64,000 nt of DNA from Amyelois transitella. Its lineage: Eukaryota > Arthropoda > Insecta > Lepidoptera > Pyralidae. The translations under genes and the position numbers were made by a program. The stretch spans positions 2,381,001 to 2,445,000 of the forward strand of contig NC_083516.1 of assembly GCF_032362555.1 (NCBI RefSeq). The letters run 5' to 3'. This document shows, one piece after another, positions 45,601 through 54,269 of the stretch. Below the pieces are notes generated by a model, which did not search any database, was not told the origin of the DNA, and saw nothing but the letters and a program-made list of their open reading frames with translations. Positions within the stretch are counted from its first letter, which is position 1; each line of letters starts with the position of its first letter.

Positions 45601-48600
45601 ACTTATTGACGTCACCGCCACCAAAGGGAAGATCTTCCGCCAGGTTAGGTGTCAATACACTTATTCCCAAAACTGGATACAAGGTTAGTTTAGGTTATGA
45701 TGAGACTGAACTGTTAGTTAAGTAACCAAATAAAACGTTTTTTGAAATAGGTTTTCTTTGAATAAATTGTAGCCATATGTTTTTTATGTTTAAGTAAATT
45801 GTAATATTTAATAGTTATATTTCTAAGTTTGAAATGTGCTAATGTAATGTATGATAAGAAGGAGCAGGTCCGCCTGCCACAAGCATTTCTTAGAGCTTAA
45901 TAGGCGGCCTTCACATAACTTGTATTGTAACACATTTTGGTAAACGAAATAAACTTTTTATTTATTTATTTATTATTATTTAAGGTACCACTTATTGACG
46001 TCACCGCCACCAAAGGGAGGATCTTCCGCCAGGCTATGTGTCAATACACTTATTCCTAAAACTGGATGCAAGGCATCACTTATTGACGTTACGTAGCGAG
46101 AGCAATGATTCGGCTCGACCGCCACCAAAGGGAAGATCTTCCGCCGGGCTAGGTGTTATGCCTGGGGAACCGCGCGACAGACGATGTTGTTGTCGGAGGT
46201 TGTATATATTGCTCCAATCCGTGAAATCTTGCTTGCGCGATTTAGGATTTTCGCTGTTTTTGACTGATAGCGTCGCGTGATTTTATTTTTTATTTAGACA
46301 TGTCGCCACAGTTACATTACTTAAATCTAATTATATCTACATATAAAGCGCATCTGTAGAATAAACATGATGGCCAATTTTTTACCGACTTCAAAAAAGG
46401 AGGAAGTTCCCAATTCGACTGAATTTTTCTTTCTATGTATGTTACTTATTTATGTTACTACTACATTATGTATTTTTTAGGGGGCAAAAAAATTCCAAAA
46501 AAAGTAACCTATGTGATTTTCGAAGGTCTATTACATATATGTGCCAAATTTTGTGAAAATCAATCAAGTAGTTATTATGTTTATTCGTTACAAACTTACA
46601 AACATACAAATCATTGAAGTCAACTCACGTTTGTACATTGAAATCGTTGACGGGATCCTCCGGGAAGGTGGAGAAGATCTCCGGGGCGCCCTCCACGAAT
46701 CTCCTCACGAAGTCTGGGATACGGAATATGACCTGAAACAAAATTACAGAGACAAATATAATGCCTATAGAAGTACTTGTATATACATATAATATAATCA
46801 CGTCCTTATGCCTTATAGAGAAGAAAGACCCAACAGTCTCGAAAAGACTAAAAAAAGGCCACATTCAGCTGTATAGCTTAATCTACTATCTTTAAGCCAT
46901 ACAGCTAAACGTGGCCTATCAGTCATTTCAAGACTGTTGGTTCTGTCTACCCCGCAAGGGATATAGACGTGATTATATGTATGTAGGTGCCATTAGTCTC
47001 ATACACTTCCGGGGAGTCGCCTGTAAAAAGGCATTACCCCATTGATATACCACTCCTGGCCAGAACTCTGTGATTGATAATGACCAGAGATCGGAATAGG
47101 TAGATTGATTTTATGTAATTGCATCATGAATTACCATAGAAAGCATAACATGGATAAGCCTCTTTTCCGGAATTCCATTTCAGTACTTACACTTACAGTA
47201 GTTTATTGTCCGCAGGTAACATAGGACTACAAATTACGTGAACGAAGTCGGGGAAAACAGCTACCACTAATATATTCTTCATCCCACTTGTAAAAATTCC
47301 GGAAAAAATCTTAATAATTTACAAATCCCGCAATCCCGGACGGAGGCATGTCCATTCTAATATATACGTTTCAGTTCATTGACCCCAATTCAATCTACCT
47401 ATTCCGATGTCTGATAATGACGCATGCTTTTTAGATAATAGACTAAAAAGAATAATGTTACCTGCATGACACTGTTGATGTAACACGAGTTGCCCAGGTT
47501 GTTGAGGCCGGTGAGAGCTGGCCCGTGCACAGCCATCAGCTCGCTGCCGGACTCCTGCAGGGTGTTCCACTCTCCAGAACGCTGGTTCAGCTCCAGTTCC
47601 AGTTCCACCATCGATTTGTCCGTCTGTTGATGTTATATAAATTTGTTTATCGTCCATCTGATTTTTACCTCCAATCATTTTTCACAGGAGCTCGGTCATT
47701 AAGCTCTAAACAGAAAACCCTTTCAGTTGCCATAAAAATGTGCTATCACGTTGCTTTTCCTGACTATAAGAGCATCAGTTACAAGCTAACAAAGGAAACA
47801 AAGATGTGGTTAACAGTGGGATTTGAACCCAGGTATTACTTGATTACAAGTTGAACCTTCATCACTTATCCATTGATACTTTATTTAACAGAATCTTTAT
47901 ACTTGAAGTATACCCTCAGAATTTATAAGAAAGTAAATAAGCAACTGAAATAATTTTCACTTTTGCCTACGCCTCCAAGAAATAAAGTGAAATCGTAATT
48001 TGTATTTATTGTCCGTATTTTCACTTGACTAACCTTCTGCAATTGCTGTACATTGATCCCGAAATGCTTCAGATGGTCAGCCAAGTAGGGATCTTCAACC
48101 ATATCGTCTTCGGCGTAAGAATAAACGTCGCCTTTGCCTTCCGCTGTTATAGTTCCCAGTTTCACCGCTAGAGGGTACCCTGTTTCGCGGTAGTGTTCGA
48201 CCTGAGAGAATGAGAAATAATTTAAACTCCTAAACACACTGTATATTTTTTCGAAATAATACTAATGTAAATAACGTAGCTGATCTGTCTTACAAGACTG
48301 CTGGCTGTGTTTACCCCGCAAGGGATATAGACGTGATTATGTGAATGAATGTTAATTTCTGTGTGTCCTATAAAAATGTCCCGGCTTTAGCCGTTCAAAA
48401 GACTACCTACAACAAAAGGGCAGGCAGAGAGAAGTTATTTTTCGAGTTAATAATAATAACACTATGCAAATAAAAATGGAATTCTTTTTTTATACCTAAC
48501 TCTATAAACTTTTAATTTAAAGATCTTAGAACATCATAACTTTCTATTATTTTACACTGCACTAAAGGCGGTCAACCCCAGATGCAAAAATAAATATATA

Positions 48601-51600
48601 TTTGTAAAATTTTGTTGATTAGAAACTATGGAAAGGTACTTATTTTACATTTGCCCCGTATATATTTATTTATTTATTTACACAAACATCTTTTTTTTTT
48701 TTAAAAGAAATTTATTTTCCATAACCAGTAATACATATAATCTCCATATACTCACAGCATGATCATTCCCCCCGGATCCGTCGAAGAACCGCCTTCCACA
48801 CAATACGGAGCCGTCTGTGAGATTCAGCCACAGGTTGGTGGTCAGATCGCACTTGGCACATTTCCAGCCTGTGGGTGGGATCTTCACACCGTTATCCAGC
48901 TGTTTAAGGTTTACCGCATGCCTGTTAAAAATGAATGATGACATGTGAGAGTTGCAACTATGGCTGTATAATTAGTTGTCAAATAGTTGAAGTACCAGAA
49001 TAAAATCGCAATAAATGCAAACGGTCGGTGACTCTTGAGTTACATATATACTAGTTTTGTAACAAACTTAACTGTTACGGTGAGGGAAACCAGCACATTC
49101 TGGCGGATATATAACCCTGATCCAATGTGGGCTAGATTATAACATATATAACATATAGAATATAACCCCGTAAAGGTTTTGGAGGTCAGATGCTTTGTGT
49201 AACCTGGCTTGCCCACTTCAGGATCGCTTATTCCTAAAACGCGAGGATGTTACGGGGGTGAAGACCAGGAGGAAGAGAAGAGATGAAGATGATGATGACC
49301 TATATCAATTAAATTTGATATAATGTACTCACACAGAAACTTCCCTGGCCTCGCCGTCCCATGTACCCTGTAAAGCGGCCATTTCTGCAATTTCGAAAGG
49401 CGACTCAGCATCGATAACACCTTGCGCGGACTTTTTGACCTGTCAATAAAAACACGGCATTAGTTCACAGCTCCCTGTAAAATATCCAAGTTTAATTACC
49501 CTTGTCAGATGTCCCACTTTTGATAATACTTCCCGTTGTCCCGTAAGACGCGTCTTGAATGGGTTAACCATTTAAGAAGCGTCTCAGCAAACAGGATTTG
49601 ACGGATGAAGCTTCGAAAAATTTATTTAGATGTACATACTCACACGCATAAGGAAATCTTCACAAGAACCACATGATTATCTTTTACTCTGATTACCACA
49701 ATATAGTTTTCACTAAAAAATATTTGGAATACAAAATTCCTCACCACTTCAGGTAAATCAGGATTAGGCCACGGGTATGTGTGGAACCCAGGCAACACGA
49801 CCACATTGTAATGGTCCACATTAATGAACTTCGGCTTTCCGCTGTCAGGATCAAAGCCGCCTTCCACGCCGATCGCGAGCCGAGTTATCTTTTTCTCCGG
49901 ACCATCGCCTGTGTGTTCCGGTTCAGGTATCTGTTTTGAAGATATACATATTTATATTTTACATAATTACTTTATCATACTAGCTTTCACAATAACTTTT
50001 GGTTTATGGGCATAAGCTGTGATAGAAATTTACAGATTTAAAAAAAATATTGATTTACTATACAAAGGGTCATCAGTTGCAAGATCACATTGAAACAAAG
50101 GCCCATCCTTCTACTGTTATAAATAAATGAGAAAGTTTGGAAGGTTGTGTGAATGTGTCTTTATTACTCTTTCAGGCGAAAACTACTAAACGGATTTTAA
50201 TATAATTTGGCAAATGGGTAGACTTTAATAACACATACCCTATATATATTTTTAGATAGATACAAGATTTACAAATTCTACAACTAAGTCAAGTAGGTCT
50301 TGACTACTTTCATATCATACAAAGTCTGCGATGTCAGGGGCTATTTCTGCAGGCCCGTTCACAGAACTTCCACAATACGAAACCCTTAACCTAAAAGGCC
50401 TGCTTCATAAACTCTTCTTTGTTATGCGTCGGCACTCTAACTAATATTTGGAACATTGGCTCCTCCTCAGAAAAGACCTAACCGTAATAGTATACCAATA
50501 CATGCCGCCGGATTTGAAGTGACAGTGATGTCGATGCGCACTGTCACTGACGAGCATGGATAACTTCGTACAAAATATATGCTGCAGTATAATTTTTCAG
50601 TGCCGGATACTTTACTGATCGGCACGTACCGGCACCATTATGAGCGGACCTTTAATCTATCTTAAACGATGTATGTGAATGCGCCATAACAAACTCATTA
50701 TGTTATTGACTTACAGGTATCTTCTCCCTGTGTATGTGAAGGAACACAGCATTGCCCGTGTTCTGGTAGTACTGCTCGACGTAATTACGACCGAAGCCGA
50801 GGAACGTTATCAGTGACACATATAGGCCGGTCTCCGATTCCTGGAAAATTTAGAAGTGTTATGTTATTGTTGGTAGGCTTATAACTAAAATTTGATTACG
50901 GGGTACCTATAACCCTGTAATTTTCGGCAAGAATTTTTTATTTCAGTTGCTAAAAAAGAAAGGGAAAAAGAAAAATCCAACTAAATGTGGCCTTTGATTG
51001 GGTCTGTGACTCTAGTCTCTATCTATCCCAAAAGGTATGCAGATGTTATATGTGTTATGGCTGGTTTTGATGGATTTAATTCACAGACAACTTAAGAACA
51101 AAAAGGTTCCAATTACATTTTCATAATGAATGAAATTAAAAATAATAATAATAATGTCCTACTTAGAAACAGGGTGTTTATCAATACTAAACATTGTTCT
51201 AACAAAAGCACTAACAGTAAAAAAAAGGGTAACAGAAAGCCACCATAATTTGCATACTGATAACTTCTTGTCACATTATGTCTGCACAAAATCATAGGGG
51301 CACATTACTGCCACTTTTTAGTTTCCTTTTGAAGAACAAACAACAAAATGAACAACATTATTGATTTATTCCTTGGAGCTTTTCTCATATTGAGCGGCTT
51401 CACTTTAAGTTTATTCAATTTACGAAGAGTTATAAAAAACAATACATTTTCTAAAGTTCTACTCTCAGAAAATATATTATTGATGTGTATTGGAGTGGCT
51501 TTTATTATGAGGGCAGTTCATGAATTGAATATAGTGAATGCGGATGTGAGTAATGCGGAAGAAAGGGCTGCGGCATTCATGGTTTCAAGGAAATACAATG

Positions 51601-52897
51601 AAATTCAGTGCAGTTTTTGGTCTGTATTGATGACATACGGACCTATGATTGTGTCTATGGTCAACAGTTTTATGAGCTTGATAATCGATAACTATTTGCA
51701 CTACAAAATGCTTGGAGAAATGAAAATTAAAGATGTAGAGGATACAGTACAAGACATTAGTGATAATTCAAAAGTTGGCAGAAAGATCAAAGTAAGTCAC
51801 ATCATGCAATTTTGGAAAAAATATTTTACTTTTGTGACTATTGTGTTACAATGGATAATTCCTATCCTTGTTGCTTTTGTTATGTATCCAATGGGAGTAA
51901 ACGAAATGGAATTATATCAAGCTGAATTACGTGGCACAAGTGGATCATGCATGGCAATGCTGGATTACAGCAACCATTCCTGCAGAGATCTTAATAATAA
52001 AACAATTCATGTTTCTCAGTTAAAATATTTCCAGCCCCCAAAAATTTATGTAGATGCAAAAGAAAATGAAAATGTTGACAAAACAACAATTTTACAAATT
52101 GATTCAGTGATAAGGAAAGTGTTAGATATAATTTCAAATGTAAATGATTCAGTTACAAGCATCAATGTGACGAGTAGTCCTTTGGTTCGGAAACCTAAAA
52201 GTCCAGAACATTGTACAAAAATATGCTATGTTGACAACAAAAACTTACTTTTATACATGTTTATGTTAGCCATAGTGAGTTACTTTGTACCAGTTACTAT
52301 TTCAACCATAATATTAACAAAAATCCATGTCATGGATGTCAAGAGACCTAATGTTAAGACCTATGTCACCAGGGAGTTGTTGTATAATATTTTATTTTGG
52401 ACTCCAGTGATGTTGGATAGTTTCCTTTCAGTTATCTTGTGTTCATACTCAACCAATGACATGAAGAGCTCACTATTCAATGTTATTGCCAATGTATATC
52501 AGGCTGTGAAGAACTTCATGAATACCAAACACTTTAAGGAGAACACTGTTAGACCGGTGCAGAATGTTTAACTACAAAATGCATAAATTAAGAGATCGTT
52601 TTGTCAGCAATCGCAATCCTGGTATCGCTTTACAAAATGATAGGAATCTATAGGAGTAGCACCTTAGTCTGTAAATAATGTGTGAAAGTACTTGTTAAAG
52701 TAATTAACTAGTAGTAATAAATGCCTGATGGATAACATTATTATTGTTTTGACCTGGAAAGCAAGGAGGTTATAATAAAAATTGCAACTCACCGGATTAT
52801 CAAAAGAGTAAACACATTCATCTTTGTAGACCAATTGTTGAGGTCCTGGTATTTTGATTTTGGACAAATGAGGAGTTAAACGGTCTAATGATGCCAT
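39622..52897 (-). CDS. USP5: Ubiquitin carboxyl-terminal hydrolase 5 (isopeptidase T)
   Basis: Cysteine protease that disassembles unanchored polyubiquitin chains from their free C-terminal end, recycling ubiquitin in cytosol and nucleus. Seventeen exons (5' to 3'): 52897-52793, 50840-50715, 49930-49745, 49439-49333, 48921-48756, 48201-48034, 47623-47462, 46732-46629, 45193-45001, 44372-44161, 43661-43539, 42905-42791, 42497-42384, 41795-41651, 40726-40511, 40213-40104, 39684-39622. They join to 804 residues (human about 858) in one frame. Order of parts: N-terminal cryptic zinc finger, ZnF-UBP (Cys196, Cys199, Cys216, His229, spacing as in human), Cys box GNSCY (Cys333), UBA1 (~628-670), UBA2 (~689-725), His box GHYVCH (His766), Asp782. 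All catalytic residues are present. Intron 1 contains an oppositely oriented gene; other introns carry SINEs and a minisatellite. Confidence 0.95.
39949..40050 (-). repeat. TATG-tailed SINE, diverged fragment
   Basis: Reverse fragment in the last intron of USP5 ('TCACGCCCTTTTCTCCTAAG' to 'GAGACAGGTTACCAGC'). Confidence 0.5.
40104..40213 (-). CDS. USP5: USP5 exon 16: His box
   Basis: Encodes [10 protein letters not shown], then GHYVCH with the catalytic His766 and, further on, the Asp782 of the triad within VIFNDNK. The usual Cys before GHY in human USP5 (TMCGHY) is Val here (TMVGHY); it is not catalytic. Needed because the longer open frame at exon 15 runs past a GTGAGT donor into an intronic stop, which would remove the His box if read through. 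Confidence 0.92.
40799..40983 (+). repeat. TATG-tailed SINE with internal deletion
   Basis: In the intron before USP5 exon 15 (sense opposite to USP5). Head and tail present; the middle 'GCTAGCAACCTGTCACTATT' block is missing. Confidence 0.7.
41346..41604 (+). repeat. TATG-tailed SINE, best full-length copy
   Basis: About 260 bp: head 'GCCGTGTGGTTCCCGGCACC', central 'CCATGGATGTCATAGGCGAC' and 'GCTAGCAACCTGTCACTATT' blocks, end 'CTCTGTCTACCCCGTAAGGG' and a (TATG)n tail. It is the reference for the other copies in this window. I recognise it as a widespread lepidopteran SINE; I see no clean tRNA A/B boxes. Confidence 0.8.
41838..42056 (+). repeat. Non-LTR retrotransposon 3' end, 5'-truncated
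   Basis: About 80-nt upstream part missing relative to the copy at 58880; reads the RT C-terminal tail ([16 protein letters not shown]) then 'GAGGCGTGATTTTATG' and a (TATG)n tail. Lies in a USP5 intron just after exon 14 in genome order. Confidence 0.75.
42240..42380 (-). repeat. LINE/SINE-like repeat abutting a USP5 splice donor
   Basis: Shares 'TCTGACCT...CAAC' and 'GGTTTCCTCAC' landmarks with 44690-44860 and, reversed, with about 49075-49130. Its end touches the donor of USP5 exon 13 (GTGAGGAAACC). Confidence 0.4.
42587..42660 (+). repeat. TATG-tailed SINE, internal fragment
   Basis: About 75 bp covering 'AGGACCACTGCATATC' to 'GGCGACTAAAG'. Confidence 0.5.
43746..43979 (-). repeat. TATG-tailed SINE, near full length
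   Basis: Reverse copy in the USP5 intron between exons 10 and 11, ending at the 'AACCACACGGCACA' head. Confidence 0.75.
44690..44860. repeat. Dispersed repeat in USP5 intron 9
   Basis: Contains 'CCATCTGACCTCCGCAAAC' and 'GCTGGTTTCCTCACGATG', landmarks of a repeat common in lepidopteran introns. Class uncertain (LINE 3' part or SINE). Confidence 0.4.
45215..45690. repeat. 88-bp minisatellite in USP5 intron 8
   Basis: Unit starts counted at 'CCAAAACTGG' fall at 45219, 45311, 45399, 45487, 45574 and 45667, a period of about 87-93 bp. Each full unit holds TGACGTCA (CRE-type palindrome), 'CCGCCACCAAA' and 'CTTCCGCCAGGCTAGGTGTC'. The array starts about 25 bp from the acceptor of USP5 exon 9, so the branch point must lie inside it. 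Two diverged units follow after an insertion (45985-46160). Confidence 0.85.
45684..45984 (+). mobile_element. Retroposon inserted in the minisatellite
   Basis: A ~300-bp block splits a minisatellite unit after '...ATACAAGGT'; the unit resumes after 'TTTAAGGT' with ACCACTTATT, so AAGGT is repeated on both sides as a target duplication. The insert ends 'AATAAACTTTTTATTTATTTATT', a LINE-type 3' end, and contains 'CTTAATAGGCGGCC', similar to other lepidopteran LINE 3' UTRs. Confidence 0.6.
46797..46987. repeat. Head-to-head pair of SINE 3' halves (inverted repeat)
   Basis: 46797-46893 is a reversed and 46894-46987 a forward 3' half of the TATG-tailed SINE, meeting at the 'AGCTGTATAGCTTAA / TTAAGCCATACAGCT' part. 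The two arms (about 90 bp each) can pair into a long imperfect hairpin in the USP5 pre-mRNA. Confidence 0.7.
47462..47623 (-). CDS. USP5: USP5 exon 7: catalytic Cys box
   Basis: Encodes residues 287-340, including [16 protein letters not shown], the signature Cys box of ubiquitin-specific proteases, with the nucleophile Cys333. Acceptor and donor are both clean and the exon is in phase 0-0. Confidence 0.95.
48034..48921 (-). CDS. USP5: USP5 exons 5-6: ZnF-UBP domain
   Basis: Exons 48921-48756 and 48201-48034 (residues 175-286). The zinc ligands are Cys196, Cys199, Cys216 and His229, with the spacing C-x2-C-x16-C-x12-H found in human USP5. The [11 protein letters not shown] and [13 protein letters not shown] segments match the pocket that binds the free ubiquitin C-terminus, which makes the enzyme specific for unanchored chains. 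Confidence 0.93.
48285..48352 (+). repeat. TATG-tailed SINE, 3' fragment
   Basis: 'CAAGACTGCTGGCTGTG' to 'GACGTGATTATGTGAATG' in a USP5 intron. Confidence 0.6.
51348..52571 (+). CDS. Intronless multi-pass membrane protein nested in USP5 intron 1
   Basis: A 407-residue uninterrupted frame on the strand opposite USP5, entirely within its first intron. Hydrophobic segments at about residues 4-25, 37-57, 90-114, 159-183, 298-325 and 342-366 indicate at least six membrane spans. A cytosol-like basic loop (115-158) lies between spans 3 and 4, and a 115-residue loop (184-297) with Cys201, Cys212, Cys289, Cys293 and N-glycosylation sequons at Asn209, 217, 266 and 273 lies between spans 4 and 5. Cys88 before span 3 could pair with that loop. 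The layout resembles a divergent rhodopsin-type GPCR or insect receptor, but no DRY or NPxxY motif is seen and a seventh span is not clear. Family unknown. An AATAAA follows at 52716. Lack of introns suggests a retrocopy or an old single-exon receptor. Confidence 0.75.
   Translation: MNNIIDLFLGAFLILSGFTLSLFNLRRVIKNNTFSKVLLSENILLMCIGVAFIMRAVHELNIVNADVSNAEERAAAFMVSRKYNEIQCSFWSVLMTYGPMIVSMVNSFMSLIIDNYLHYKMLGEMKIKDVEDTVQDISDNSKVGRKIKVSHIMQFWKKYFTFVTIVLQWIIPILVAFVMYPMGVNEMELYQAELRGTSGSCMAMLDYSNHSCRDLNNKTIHVSQLKYFQPPKIYVDAKENENVDKTTILQIDSVIRKVLDIISNVNDSVTSINVTSSPLVRKPKSPEHCTKICYVDNKNLLLYMFMLAIVSYFVPVTISTIILTKIHVMDVKRPNVKTYVTRELLYNILFWTPVMLDSFLSVILCSYSTNDMKSSLFNVIANVYQAVKNFMNTKHFKENTVRPVQNV
52716..52721 (+). 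terminator. Poly(A) signal of the nested gene
   Basis: AATAAA 145 bp after the stop codon, still inside USP5 intron 1 and before USP5 exon 1. Confidence 0.5.
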
Positions 52898-54269
52898 TGT
52901 TAGTTTTAATGTATTATAAATTAAAACAGATGTTTTTTCTTTAAAATTATATATGTCACCCAGCGACGCCGAGCGGAAGTGTTATTTTTATTTTATTTTG
53001 TATTGTCGTGCTTGTCAAACTAGAGATGTCCATTGTTTCCAGAGATGGTACGTATTTACCCGACCTGGTTTTAAAACCATGTTTCTGTTACCAAGTACGT
53101 ATACCAGGATGAACCCCTAAATTCTTCTACCCGTTTCAAAGTATATCGAATGAGTGCCCTGCGACTTCTACTCGTACTTCGCCTTTGGGTGTTAGCTTCT
53201 CAAATATAATAAATTGAAATATAATGTTACTATGTTGTAATAAAATGTGAAATACAATCGTGGGTTTAAGTTTAAAACATTTGAAGAATAATTGTGCCTT
53301 ATAACGACTTAAAGCTGTATGTATATTATTTTCAGTAACTATTTCGTATATTACCTACTTTAAACTTTCTGTCGGACGGCTTGCTCGGCGCTTTTAGTGG
53401 GCTACAAGAAAGGATTGCAAATTCACATACCTACATAGTAGACAGAGCCTAAAGTCTCAAATAGAGTAATAAGCCACGTTCAGCTGTTTGGCTTATTAAT
53501 AGAATTGAGATTCAAATAGTTACAGCTTAGCGTTAGCTTTTCACCTAAAAGAAGAATTCCAAGTTTATAAGCCTATCCCTTAGTCGCCTTTTACGACATC
53601 CAAATTTACATACATCCTTTTATGGTTATAATTGTTAAATGATACGTTTAAGTTTTAGACATTTCGATTGGATTTCTAATAGATTAAATTAATATTGAGA
53701 TAAAATTCTGTTTTGGTAGGTGCAATTTCATATTACAGGAAATCGTTCAAAGTTTTTATAATAAACGCTTTTGTTATTTAACGCAGCACGTTAAGGTCTA
53801 TTTTTTTTTAGAGTTTGTAAGTATTTTGTATACTGGTATTTTGATATTGTTATTTACTCGACCATATGCCAAGTCGCCCCATACCGTGGTTTTAAGAGTA
53901 TGACCCATAGTACCTACAATGATATGTACTTCTAAGTACCTACTCTACTGTCGAGTCTATTCCTATGTCTATGGTCTATATGTCAGTAATGTCAGTATTT
54001 TATTTTAGCTTTACGAATGTCATTTCAACAATGACATTTCGCATTCTCAACGTCAACGTCATTCTCACAACAACTCAAAAACAAAAGTTTTATGTTTTGT
54101 ACAATGTGAACTTTGTTTTGTTTTCAAAGTTCAAAACTATTATATCTTGGAATTAGCTATTCTGCTTGATAAGATATTGTGTTTTTATTTAACTAATCAT
54201 AAACATTTGAACTGTCAACGCTTGAAAAGATCGCATTTACAGGATTTTTTCTTAGTTTTACCTTTTAAA
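52898..54269. promoter_or_regulatory. Divergent intergenic region between USP5 and the GST
   Basis: About 1.4 kb separates the start codons of USP5 (minus) and the GST (plus), so both promoters must lie here. It also contains a reversed SINE fragment (53434-53602). I see no TATA box or other decisive element. Confidence 0.45.
53434..53602 (-). repeat. TATG-tailed SINE fragment
   Basis: Reverse copy with 'AGTAGACAGAGCCTAAAG' and 'CCCTTAGTCGCCTTTTACG'; lacks the head. Confidence 0.65.

Noticed and set aside
45381..45725. 114-residue frame across the USP5 intron repeats
   Set aside because: It is translation of the minisatellite; its internal repetition follows the 88-bp DNA period and has no codon signal.
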